8,034 nucleotides of DNA from an uncultured Oscillospiraceae bacterium. GTDB lineage: Bacteria > Bacillota > Clostridia > Oscillospirales > Acutalibacteraceae. The DNA lies in contig CABUAS010000078.1 in the NCBI GenBank assembly GCA_902489595.1, positions 1-8,034 of the forward strand. Reading direction: 5' to 3'. Both the position numbers and the translations under genes were made by a program. The notes below the pieces were generated by a model that had not been told where the DNA came from, searched no databases, and saw only the letters and a list, made by a program, of their open reading frames with translations. Of this stretch, positions 1 through 6,747 are shown one piece after another. Positions within the stretch are counted from its first letter, which is position 1. The number at the start of each line of letters is the position of its first letter.

Positions 1-18
1 AGGGCACCCCGCCCTACG
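1..18. repeat. Edge of a palindromic intergenic repeat ending in GCCCTACG
   Basis: AGGGC (1-5) and GCCCT (11-15) form a 5-bp inverted repeat around ACCCC, followed directly by ACG. The arm plus CTAC end matches the form of the palindromes at 7879-7904 and 7831-7853 and, in the opposite orientation, the GTAGGGG at 8014-8020. The rest of the element probably lies upstream of the window. That this is one family is inference from this short shared end. Confidence 0.4.
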
Positions 19-67
19 AAAAAGCACAATAGAGATTAATGATACAAAGAAAAAAGGAGGACTTTTT

Positions 68-1819
68 ATGCTGAAAAAACTTGCAAAATATATGAAAGGA
101 TTATGGCTTCTTGCAGCAGTAAGTGCGGCAGGTATGATTATAGAGGCAATGTGCGAGCTTGCAATGCCGTCGCTTGCCAAAAATATTTATACTATGGTAA
201 ATGAAAGCACTTCCGTCGAAGATACAAGAACTGCCGTAATAAAGCTCGGCGTGTTTATGCTGGCTCTTGCAGTTGTAGGTCTGTGCGGAGGACTTGCAAC
301 AATGAAAGCGTCTGCCGTTGTAAGCCAGCGCTTTGCCTTCAGACTTCGTAATGATATGTACAGAAAAATCAGTGCTTTTTCATTTAAAAATATAGATGAA
401 TTCTCAACCGCATCGCTTACGACAAGGCTTACAAATGATGTTACGGCGCTGCAGAACACTGTTATGATGGGGCTTCGTATTCTTGTAAGAGGCCCTGCGC
501 TTATGATAGTTGCGGCTGTTTTCGCTTTCAGAATCAATCCTAAAATGAGTGCGTTTCTGATTTTTTTACTTCCGGTTGTTGCGGTAATAGTTGTACTTGT
601 TATGAAGTTCGGCTTCCCTATGTTTCAGAAAATGCAGAAAAAGATTGATAATGTAAACCGTGTTGTGCAGGAAAATCTTATCGGCATCCGTGTTGTTAAG
701 GCTTATGTGCGTGAAGAGCACGAAAAGGAAAAATTCAAAAAAGCGTCAGATGACCTTGCAGGAATGGGTGCAAAGGCATCGGGTCTGATTGTAACGCTTA
801 TGCCTGTTTTGCTGCTGATGTTCAATGCAATTATTGTTATGATTTATTATAAAGGCTCGCTTGATGCTTATCACGGTACAATGGCAGTTGAGGAAATTTC
901 TGTTTTCGCTTCTTACATTATGCAGGTTGTTATGAACCTTATGATGATTTCAATGATGCTGATCATGGTTGCAAGGAGTAAGGCGTGCGGCGACCGTGTT
1001 GTTGAGGTGCTTGACACGGAAATTGATATTAAAAATCCCGAAAAGCCTTATCTACCCGAGAAAAATGACGTTAAGGGCGAGGTTGAATTCAGAAATGTTG
1101 ATTTCAAATATTCCACTCAGACAAGCGGCGACAATATTCTCGACAATATCAGCTTTACTGCTAAAGCAGGTGAAATCATCGGCATAGTCGGCGGCACGGG
1201 CTGCGGAAAATCAAGCCTTGTCAATCTGATTCCGAGGCTTTACGATGTTACAAACGGCAGTGTACTGATTGACGGCGTTGATGTGCGTGATTACGATTTA
1301 ACAGCACTGCGTGATATGATAGGCGTCGTGCTTCAGAAAAATGTTTTGTTTACAGGCACGATTAAGGATAATATCCGCTGGGGTAATCAGAATGCCACAG
1401 ATGAAGAAATTATTGCGGCGTGCAAGGCTGCGCAGGCGCACGATTTCATTATGCGCCAGCCAAACGGTTATGATACAGAGCTTGTTCAGGGCGGTCTTAA
1501 CCTTTCGGGCGGTCAGAAGCAGAGGCTTTGTATTGCCCGTGCAATGATTAAAAAGCCGAAAATTCTTATTCTTGATGACTCCACAAGCGCAGTTGATACG
1601 GCAACAGAGGCAAAAATCAGAAACAGCTTTTATACCGAGCTTTCGGACACAACCGTGTTTATTATTGCTCAGCGTATCAGTTCAGTTAAAGATGCTGATA
1701 AAATTCTTGTTGTTGACGACGGCGAAATCAAGGGCATCGGCACGCACGATGAACTGATTGAAACAAACGATATTTACAAAGAAATTTACGAAACACAGCA
1801 GAAGGGGGTGCTTGAATAA
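68..1819 (+). CDS. Heterodimeric ABC exporter subunit, degenerate-ATP-site half (BmrC/YheI/TM287-like)
   Basis: This 583-residue half-transporter has an N-terminal membrane domain of six likely helices (about 12-34, 57-80, 132-154, 159-182, 239-262 and 276-301) and a C-terminal nucleotide-binding domain from about 338. The Walker A motif GGTGCGKS lies at 375-382, the Q-loop Gln at 423, an intact LSGGQ signature at 479-483 and Walker B ILILDD at 499-504. The catalytic Glu after Walker B is Asp504 and the H-loop His is Gln535. The same two changes mark the degenerate-site subunit of TM287/288-type heterodimers, so its own Walker site should bind ATP but hydrolyse it poorly. The start is set by GGAGG at 56-60, 7 bases upstream. 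The next gene overlaps by one base, so the two proteins are almost certainly partners in the cytoplasmic membrane. Gene order and size resemble bmrC-bmrD of Bacillus. Substrate is unknown; drugs, lipids or peptides are all possible. No clear promoter is visible in the 67 upstream bases. Confidence 0.95.
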   Translation: MLKKLAKYMKGLWLLAAVSAAGMIIEAMCELAMPSLAKNIYTMVNESTSVEDTRTAVIKLGVFMLALAVVGLCGGLATMKASAVVSQRFAFRLRNDMYRKISAFSFKNIDEFSTASLTTRLTNDVTALQNTVMMGLRILVRGPALMIVAAVFAFRINPKMSAFLIFLLPVVAVIVVLVMKFGFPMFQKMQKKIDNVNRVVQENLIGIRVVKAYVREEHEKEKFKKASDDLAGMGAKASGLIVTLMPVLLLMFNAIIVMIYYKGSLDAYHGTMAVEEISVFASYIMQVVMNLMMISMMLIMVARSKACGDRVVEVLDTEIDIKNPEKPYLPEKNDVKGEVEFRNVDFKYSTQTSGDNILDNISFTAKAGEIIGIVGGTGCGKSSLVNLIPRLYDVTNGSVLIDGVDVRDYDLTALRDMIGVVLQKNVLFTGTIKDNIRWGNQNATDEEIIAACKAAQAHDFIMRQPNGYDTELVQGGLNLSGGQKQRLCIARAMIKKPKILILDDSTSAVDTATEAKIRNSFYTELSDTTVFIIAQRISSVKDADKILVVDDGEIKGIGTHDELIETNDIYKEIYETQQKGVLE

Positions 1820-3675
1820 TGCCGCCTATGAGAGATATGGGTAAAGATACTTTTAAAAAGCCCAAAAATGTTAAAAAAACCTTCAGCAAAGTGCTGTCTT
1901 ATATGGGCAAAAGTAAAAATCTGCTTTTTGTTGTATTTTTAACGCTTGTGCTGAGCACAGTATGTAACATCGGTGCATCTTATTGCCTGAAGCCGATACT
2001 CAATGACGTTGAGACCACACTGCGGGCGGGCACGTTTTTAGATGAGGGTATGAAACTGCTTACCAAAAACCTTGTGCTTGTTGCAAGCCTTTATGCAGGA
2101 GCATCGCTTTTCACCTTTATTCAAAGCAAAATCATGGTTAAAATTTCGTATAAGACTACAAATCTTATCAGAAAAGACCTGTTTAACCATATGCAGACTT
2201 TGCCGCTTAGATATTTTGATTCAAACACGCACGGCGAGATTATGAGCCGTTTTACAAACGATGTTGATAATATTCAGATGATGCTTGAGCAGAGTATGGT
2301 GCAGCTTGTATCATCGGCATTTACTTTTGTCGGTCTGATTATTGTTATGATTGTGCTCAGCCCGTCGCTGTTCGGCATTGCATGCATTTTCCTTATTATT
2401 ATGCTTTTGGCAGTTACCAATATCGGCAAAAAGTCAAGAAAATATTTCCGTGAGCAGCAGAAAAACCTCGGCGTTATGAACGGCAATATTGAGGAATCCG
2501 TTGAGGGTATGAAGGTTGTTAAGGTGTTTAACCACGAGAATATTGCTATCGGTGAGTTTGAGGAGTGCAACGAAAAATTCCGTCATTCTGCCACAAATGC
2601 AAACTTTTTTGCAGGCATTATGGGACCATGCTCAACAGGTATCAATAATGCAAGCTATGCGTCTATTGCGCTTGTCGGCGGTATTCTTGCACTGACGGGC
2701 AGTATTGATATAGGCACGTATTTCACGTTTCTCGGCTATTCAAAGCAGTTTACACAGCCGATTAACCAGATTGCCAATCAGATGAATACGATTTTCTCGG
2801 CGCTTGCAGGTGCAGAGCGTGTGTTTGAGGTTATGGAAACCGAAAGCGAGGTTGACGAGGGCACTGTTACACTTGAAACCGAGTTTGACGAAAACGGCGA
2901 AAGAAAATGGTTCTGGAATGACGGCGGCACAAGAATCCCTGTTCTCGGCAACATTGTTTTTGAAGATGTTGATTTTGCTTATGTGCCTGAAAAAACCGTT
3001 CTTCATGATATAAGTCTGTATGCAAAGCCGGGTCAGAAGATTGCTTTTGTAGGCTCAACGGGCGCAGGCAAAACTACGATTACAAATCTTATCAACCGTT
3101 TTTATGATATTAAAGACGGAAAAATCACCTATGACGGTATAGATATTATGCGCATTAAAAAAGACGATTTAAGGCGTTCGCTTTCTATCGTTCTTCAGGA
3201 TACGCATCTGTTTACGGGCACTGTTATGGATAATATCCGTTACGGCAGGCTTGATGCAACAGATGAGGAATGTATTGAGGCGGCAAAGCTTGCTTCGGCG
3301 CATTCGTTTATACGCAGACTGCCCGAGGGCTATGATACTGTTATTTCGGGTGACGGTGATAACCTGTCACAGGGTCAGCGCCAGCTGCTTGCGATTGCAA
3401 GAGCGGCGGTTGTTCATCCTGCCGTGCTGATTCTTGATGAGGCAACCTCGTCGGTTGATACAAGAACGGAACTTCATATTGAGCACGGTATGGATAGGCT
3501 TATGCAGGGCAGAACGGTGTTTGTTATCGCTCACAGACTGTCAACCGTGCGCAATTCAAATGCAATTATGGTGCTTGAGCACGGCAAGGTTATTGAGCGC
3601 GGCGATCACTTTGATTTGCTCGAACTTCACGGCAGATATTACGAACTCTGCACAGGCAAAGCCAAGTTGGCATAA
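1819..3675 (+). CDS. Heterodimeric ABC exporter subunit, catalytic half (BmrD/YheH/TM288-like)
   Basis: This 618-residue half-transporter has a longer N-terminus (about 33 residues before the first helix), six likely membrane helices between about 34 and 330, and a nucleotide-binding domain from about 378. Walker A GSTGAGKT is at 412-419, the Q-loop Gln at 460, Walker B VLILDE at 536-541 with the catalytic Glu541, and the H-loop His at 572. Its signature reads LSQGQ (516-520) rather than LSGGQ. That signature faces the partner's Walker A, so the weak site is built from both degenerate halves and the active site from this Walker A/Glu541/His572 plus the partner's intact LSGGQ. An acidic insert with two tryptophans (about 351-375; W364, W366) sits between membrane and ATPase domains, which I recall as usual in clostridial homologues. 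The start codon shares one base with the previous stop (TAATG), with a GGGGGTG ribosome site 8 bases upstream, implying coupled translation and matched amounts of the two subunits. Confidence 0.95.
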   Translation: MPPMRDMGKDTFKKPKNVKKTFSKVLSYMGKSKNLLFVVFLTLVLSTVCNIGASYCLKPILNDVETTLRAGTFLDEGMKLLTKNLVLVASLYAGASLFTFIQSKIMVKISYKTTNLIRKDLFNHMQTLPLRYFDSNTHGEIMSRFTNDVDNIQMMLEQSMVQLVSSAFTFVGLIIVMIVLSPSLFGIACIFLIIMLLAVTNIGKKSRKYFREQQKNLGVMNGNIEESVEGMKVVKVFNHENIAIGEFEECNEKFRHSATNANFFAGIMGPCSTGINNASYASIALVGGILALTGSIDIGTYFTFLGYSKQFTQPINQIANQMNTIFSALAGAERVFEVMETESEVDEGTVTLETEFDENGERKWFWNDGGTRIPVLGNIVFEDVDFAYVPEKTVLHDISLYAKPGQKIAFVGSTGAGKTTITNLINRFYDIKDGKITYDGIDIMRIKKDDLRRSLSIVLQDTHLFTGTVMDNIRYGRLDATDEECIEAAKLASAHSFIRRLPEGYDTVISGDGDNLSQGQRQLLAIARAAVVHPAVLILDEATSSVDTRTELHIEHGMDRLMQGRTVFVIAHRLSTVRNSNAIMVLEHGKVIERGDHFDLLELHGRYYELCTGKAKLA

Positions 3676-3690
3676 AATTTACAATTAATT

Positions 3691-3710
3691 AAAACAGGAA
3701 CTGTATTTTT
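3691..3710 (+). terminator. Weak candidate terminator after the ABC exporter operon
   Basis: ACAG (3694-3697) and CTGT (3701-3704) form a 4-bp stem with a GAA loop, extended by flanking A/T pairs around one mismatch and followed by TATTTTT. It is the only hairpin plus T-tract I see in the 168 bases after the exporter genes. It is short, so read-through is possible; the next gene has its own promoter in any case. Confidence 0.3.
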
Positions 3711-3760
3711 GGTCAATTTCAACAAAAAAACATAATTATTAAAAAATTTCAAATTATCTC

Positions 3761-3789
3761 TTTACAAAAGGATTTTATAGTGCTATAAT
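3761..3789 (+). promoter_or_regulatory. Sigma-A type promoter of the surface protein/sortase/LCP unit
   Basis: The -35 box TTTACA (3761-3766) is separated by exactly 17 bases from a perfect -10 box TATAAT (3784-3789), preceded by an extended TGC at 3781-3783. Transcription should start near 3796, leaving a leader of about 48 bases that contains the ribosome site GAGGTG (3833-3838). This is the best promoter in the window and suggests high constitutive expression. I see no operator-like palindrome overlapping it. Confidence 0.85.
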
Positions 3790-3843
3790 GTGATTAATTT
3801 AAAGTAAGTTATTATCTTTATATATCAAAAATGAGGTGTCTTT

Positions 3844-4380
3844 ATGAAAAAGTTAATTTCTGTTCTTATTTCAATTATCGCAGTTTTTGCTGTAAACACT
3901 GCCTTTGCAGTACCTGCAATGGCTGCCATTAATGTTTACAGTCCTGTCGGTGAAGTAATTGTTCACGAGGCTAATGACCCTACGGTAAATAAAAAGGCAT
4001 CTGCAAATGTTTCAGGTAAGCAGGTAGCAAACGGTTCAAACCAGATTACTTATGTTTACACCGGCAACGGCAATTTCCAGGGCTGGGAATTAGTTGATAA
4101 AAACGGCAAGTCATATCCGCTTTCAGATAATGACCCTGCTTACAAAATCGTAAGCAACAGCGGTAAAACACTTACAATCGAAATTCTTGATTGGTCATAC
4201 TTTGAATCACCTGACGGTTATACTGTAAACGCTATCGTTAAAGACGAAACAGCACCGGGCAAGAAAGATGATTCTTCAAAGTCACCAAGCACAGGTGCAG
4301 CAACAATTACTTTGGCATCAGTGGCTGCTGCAGGTGCAGGCGCAGCAATCCTTGCTCTTAAGAAAAAGGATGCTGAATAA
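3844..4380 (+). CDS. Small secreted surface protein with C-terminal SPSTG cell wall sorting signal
   Basis: The 178-residue product begins with a classic signal peptide (MKK, hydrophobic core 4-22, AxA-type cleavage after about A22 or A27). A single predicted beta-rich region of roughly 105 residues follows (28-134), then a short charged linker (about 135-146). At the C-terminus, SPSTG (147-151) precedes an Ala/Gly-rich hydrophobic stretch (153-172) and a KKK tail (173-175), the standard layout of a sortase sorting signal. SPxTG-type motifs are known substrates of Clostridioides difficile sortase B, and a class B sortase gene follows directly. The mature protein is therefore probably linked covalently to peptidoglycan, close to the wall because the linker is so short. 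There is no cysteine. The stretch with NFQGWEL and then KIVS (about 77-104) loosely recalls small bacterial repeat domains with a G[YF].F.GW core, but I cannot assign a family. The start is fixed by GAGGTG 5 bases upstream and by the signal peptide. The binding or structural role is unknown. Confidence 0.88.
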   Translation: MKKLISVLISIIAVFAVNTAFAVPAMAAINVYSPVGEVIVHEANDPTVNKKASANVSGKQVANGSNQITYVYTGNGNFQGWELVDKNGKSYPLSDNDPAYKIVSNSGKTLTIEILDWSYFESPDGYTVNAIVKDETAPGKKDDSSKSPSTGAATITLASVAAAGAGAAILALKKKDAE

Positions 4381-4408
4381 TTTATAGCAAACTTATAATT
4401 AACAAAAC

Positions 4409-4444
4409 AAAAACCTGTGGTCATTTTATGGCAACAGGTTTTTT
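4409..4444 (+). terminator. Strong intrinsic terminator or attenuator between surface protein and sortase
   Basis: The outer stem AAAAACCTGT (4409-4418) pairs with ACAGGTTTTT (4434-4443). After one G/A mismatch an inner stem GTCAT (4420-4424) pairs with ATGGC (4428-4432, one G-T wobble) around a TTT loop. The T-run 4439-4444 supplies the release tract. Only 14 bases separate it from the sortase start codon, leaving no room for a downstream promoter. Sortase and LCP expression must come from read-through or from a promoter upstream of the hairpin; a TATAAT at 4394-4399 exists but lacks a good -35 box. Confidence 0.8.
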
Positions 4445-4449
4445 AATTC

Positions 4450-4455
4450 GGTGAT
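4450..4455 (+). promoter_or_regulatory. srtB: Off-centre ribosome binding site of the sortase gene
   Basis: GGTGAT matches the distal part of the AGGAGGTGAT anti-Shine-Dalgarno complement rather than the usual GGAGG core, and lies only 3 bases from the ATG at 4459. It is weaker than the sites of the surrounding genes, in line with low sortase output. It sits just after the terminator T-run. Confidence 0.55.
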
Positions 4456-4458
4456 ATA

Positions 4459-5247
4459 ATGAACGAAGAAAAAAACAACCGTAAAAAAAATACGGTGCGC
4501 ACAATAATTCTTATTATTGCAATTCTTGTTTTGCTGTGCAGTTCTGCTTATATTTGTTATTACATTTATAATAATTATATGGCTGAAAAGGAATATGAGA
4601 AAATTACTTCATCAACAACCGCGGCAACTACCGCTGCCGAAAAGCTTGCTGAAAATCCGATTGATTTTGAGCCTTTAACTGCACAGAATGATGAAATATA
4701 TGCGTGGATTAAGGTTGAAGACACTGATGTTGATTACCCGATTGTTCAAAGCAAAACAGACGATGAATTTTATTTAAGGCACAGCGCACTTGATAAAAGC
4801 CGGCTTGACAGCGGTGCAATTTACACCGAGGGTGCAAACAGCCTTGATTTTTCCGATCCGATTACTGTTATTTACGGTCATAATGGCTACAGAGAAACGA
4901 TGTTTACAACACTTCATAAGTTTGAAAAGCAGGATTTTTTTGACAGTCACCCGTATTTTTACATTTATCAGCCACAGAGGAAACTGACTTATCAGGTGAT
5001 TTCGGCGTTCAAATATGATGACCGCCATATTATGAATTCGTTCAATTTTTATGCAGGTACTGACCTTGCAGATTTTCAGCAGATGATTCTTGATCCGAGT
5101 TCGCCTGTGAGAAATGTAAGGCAGAATTTAGATACAACTGTAGATGAAAAGAGTAAAATTGTTATTCTTTCCACCTGTATAACAGGGCAGAAAAGTAACA
5201 GATATTTAATTTGCGGAGTGTTAGTAAAAGATGAAAAAACAAATTGA
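4459..5247 (+). CDS. srtB: Class B sortase, membrane-anchored transpeptidase
   Basis: This 262-residue protein has a basic N-terminus, one membrane helix (about 13-39), a Thr/Ala-rich spacer (about 51-60) and an extracytoplasmic sortase domain (about 68-258). The family's catalytic residues are visible: His141 in VIYGHNGY, Cys240 in ILSTC and Arg248. The opening block WIKVEDTDVDYPIVQS (83-98) followed by FYLRH is typical of class B rather than class A, C or D. Sortases cut the sorting motif between Thr and Gly and join the protein to peptidoglycan or to a pilin. The obvious substrate is the SPSTG protein encoded just upstream, since C. difficile SrtB is known to use (S/P)PxTG. There is no heme-uptake (NEAT/Isd) neighbourhood, unlike the staphylococcal srtB locus. 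A strong terminator and a poor ribosome site precede it, suggesting low enzyme levels relative to substrate. The next gene overlaps its 3' end by 17 bases. Confidence 0.93.
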   Translation: MNEEKNNRKKNTVRTIILIIAILVLLCSSAYICYYIYNNYMAEKEYEKITSSTTAATTAAEKLAENPIDFEPLTAQNDEIYAWIKVEDTDVDYPIVQSKTDDEFYLRHSALDKSRLDSGAIYTEGANSLDFSDPITVIYGHNGYRETMFTTLHKFEKQDFFDSHPYFYIYQPQRKLTYQVISAFKYDDRHIMNSFNFYAGTDLADFQQMILDPSSPVRNVRQNLDTTVDEKSKIVILSTCITGQKSNRYLICGVLVKDEKTN

Positions 5248-6589
5248 CCCAAACCTTAACGGTTTTGACGGTGAAGATTTTCTTTCACCGCCTGTAAATG
5301 AATCTGTTTCAGATTTTATAATTTCCGGTGAAACGGCACAGGAACGCAGGCAAGAACCTGATTTTAAAGTGGCTGAAAAGAATGAAGATAATCAGGAAAA
5401 AGATTTTCACGCCTCTGAAAATCACCGTGCAAAAGCAGAAATAGGAACGCTAAACCATGAATATGCGTCAATGAGAGCGCAAAACGGCAGTTCGGGTTCA
5501 CACTCACACTCTCATTCGGGCAGTCATCATCATTCGTCATCGCATCACAGCAGCAGTTCAAAGAAAAAGAAAAAAAGCAGAATACCTCTGCCGATAAGAA
5601 TTGCTATTGTAATTCTTGTAATTCTTCTGCTGTTTGTGTTTACGGCGGGCGGCGTGCTGATTTATATGAGAAATAAGGGCAAAAACGATTTGATAGTTGA
5701 AAAGCCGGACGCGCCTTATGAAGAAACGATTGAGTATAACGGCAGCACATATGTTTATGATAAAAATAAGGTTGCTTTTGCCTTTATCGGTGTTGACAGG
5801 CAGGAAATCGGCGAGCAGAGCGATGCTTACGGCACATCGGGTCAGGCAGATACCGATATGATTGCTGTTGTTGATACAAGCACGGGCAATGTAAGTATAA
5901 TCACTATTCCCCGTGATACGATAGTTGATATTGATTTGTATTCAAAATCGGGAATTTTCCTCAGAACGGAGCCGAAACAGCTTTGCCTTGCCTATGCTTA
6001 CGGTGATGGTATGGAGCAGTCCTGCACTAATGTTACATCGGCAGTCAGCAGGATACTTATGAATGTGCCGATTGAAAAATATTTTGCACTTGACCTCGAC
6101 GGTATTGCACCGCTGAATGATGCAATAGGCGGCGTAACGCTTGAATCACTTCACGATTTCCCTGAAAAGAATATCAAAAAGGGCGAAACAATCACAATCC
6201 GCGGAGATTTTGCAGAAATGTATGTAAGGAGCCGTGATCTTGATTATATTGAGGCGTCGCTTAACAGAACTCAGCGTCAGAATCAGTATGTCAGAGCGTA
6301 TGCAGACAAACTCAGAACGGCTGTTACGAATGATTTTTCAGTTGTTACAAATCTTTATAATACGGCAAGAGATTACAGTCAGACAAATATTACGCTTAAT
6401 GATGTAACATATATCGCATCGCTTATTCTTTCAAAGGGCGTCGGCGATTTTACAAGTTATACAATCGACGGTGAGATGAAAGCCTCACAGGAAACTGTAA
6501 GAGAAGACGGCGTTTACGCAGAATTTTATGCTGATGAAGACTCAGTTCTTGACATCGTTGTAAATTGTTTCTATACAAAAGTTTCATAA
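5231..6589 (+). CDS. LytR-CpsA-Psr (LCP) family protein with His/Ser-rich cytoplasmic tail
   Basis: The 452-residue product has a hydrophilic cytoplasmic region of about 115 residues, one membrane helix (about 119-146) and an extracytoplasmic LCP domain (about 180-380) with a C-terminal extension. LCP hallmarks in order are FIGVD (185-189), ADTDM (206-210), IPRDT (226-230), AYAYGDG (254-260), LDLDGI (287-292), DAIGGV (297-302), VRSRD (332-336) and NRTQRQ (345-350). LCP enzymes move glycopolymers from an undecaprenyl-phosphate carrier to peptidoglycan, and Actinomyces LcpA glycosylates a sortase-anchored protein. Residues 91-106 contain eight histidines among serines, followed by KKKKK (111-115) at the membrane. 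The Arg usually two residues before the Asp of the first acidic motif is Gln205. Cys252 and Cys265 face outward and could form a disulfide. No LytR_C domain is present. The gene overlaps srtB by 17 bases, with GGAGTG 10 bases before its ATG, so translation is probably coupled. Glycosylation of the neighbouring surface protein is a hypothesis; a general wall polymer role is equally possible. Confidence 0.92.
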   Translation: MKKQIDPNLNGFDGEDFLSPPVNESVSDFIISGETAQERRQEPDFKVAEKNEDNQEKDFHASENHRAKAEIGTLNHEYASMRAQNGSSGSHSHSHSGSHHHSSSHHSSSSKKKKKSRIPLPIRIAIVILVILLLFVFTAGGVLIYMRNKGKNDLIVEKPDAPYEETIEYNGSTYVYDKNKVAFAFIGVDRQEIGEQSDAYGTSGQADTDMIAVVDTSTGNVSIITIPRDTIVDIDLYSKSGIFLRTEPKQLCLAYAYGDGMEQSCTNVTSAVSRILMNVPIEKYFALDLDGIAPLNDAIGGVTLESLHDFPEKNIKKGETITIRGDFAEMYVRSRDLDYIEASLNRTQRQNQYVRAYADKLRTAVTNDFSVVTNLYNTARDYSQTNITLNDVTYIASLILSKGVGDFTSYTIDGEMKASQETVREDGVYAEFYADEDSVLDIVVNCFYTKVS

Positions 6590-6600
6590 TAACATAAAGA

Positions 6601-6633
6601 CCCCTGACAGGATTTTCTGTCGGGGGATTTTTT
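6601..6633 (+). terminator. Strong intrinsic terminator after the LCP gene
   Basis: CCCCTGACAG (6601-6610) pairs with CTGTCGGGGG (6617-6626) with a single G-T wobble, around a GATTTT loop. An A and six T residues (6628-6633) follow. It lies 11 bases after the LCP stop codon and closes the surface protein/sortase/LCP unit. Confidence 0.95.
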
Positions 6634-6684
6634 GTTGCAGCGATGATATAAATTTTGGCGATTAATGCTGCTGTGATTCACACC

Positions 6685-6718
6685 AAAATAAAAAGCCGAG
6701 TGAATACACACTCGGCTT
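6685..6718 (-). terminator. Intrinsic terminator of the minus-strand gene
   Basis: AAGCCGAGTG (6693-6702) and CACTCGGCTT (6709-6718) form a perfect 10-bp stem with a 6-base loop. Read on the minus strand, the stem is followed by TTTTTATTTT (6694 down to 6685). On the plus strand no T-run follows, so it serves the convergent minus gene, whose stop codon is about 30 bases away. The 51 bases between this and the previous terminator (6634-6684) show nothing. Confidence 0.92.
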
Positions 6719-6747
6719 ACTTGAATCTTTATTCTGATTAAATCAGA

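Noticed and set aside
19..55. Promoter for the ABC operon in the first bases of the window
   Set aside because: No -35/-10 pair with acceptable boxes and spacing; the promoter may lie upstream of the window, perhaps before a regulator gene.
187..537. Minus-strand open frame of 116 codons inside the first ABC gene
   Set aside because: It lies fully antisense to a clearly conserved membrane domain, has no recognisable motifs and no supporting promoter or ribosome site.
2274..3058. Minus-strand and alternative plus-strand open frames inside the second ABC gene
   Set aside because: Shadows of a gene with all ABC motifs in frame; their translations show low-quality composition and no domain.
5561..5577. 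A-rich run in the LCP gene as a programmed frameshift site
   Set aside because: The A AAA AAG heptamer is not in the required phase, and membrane helix and LCP domain continue in the original frame.
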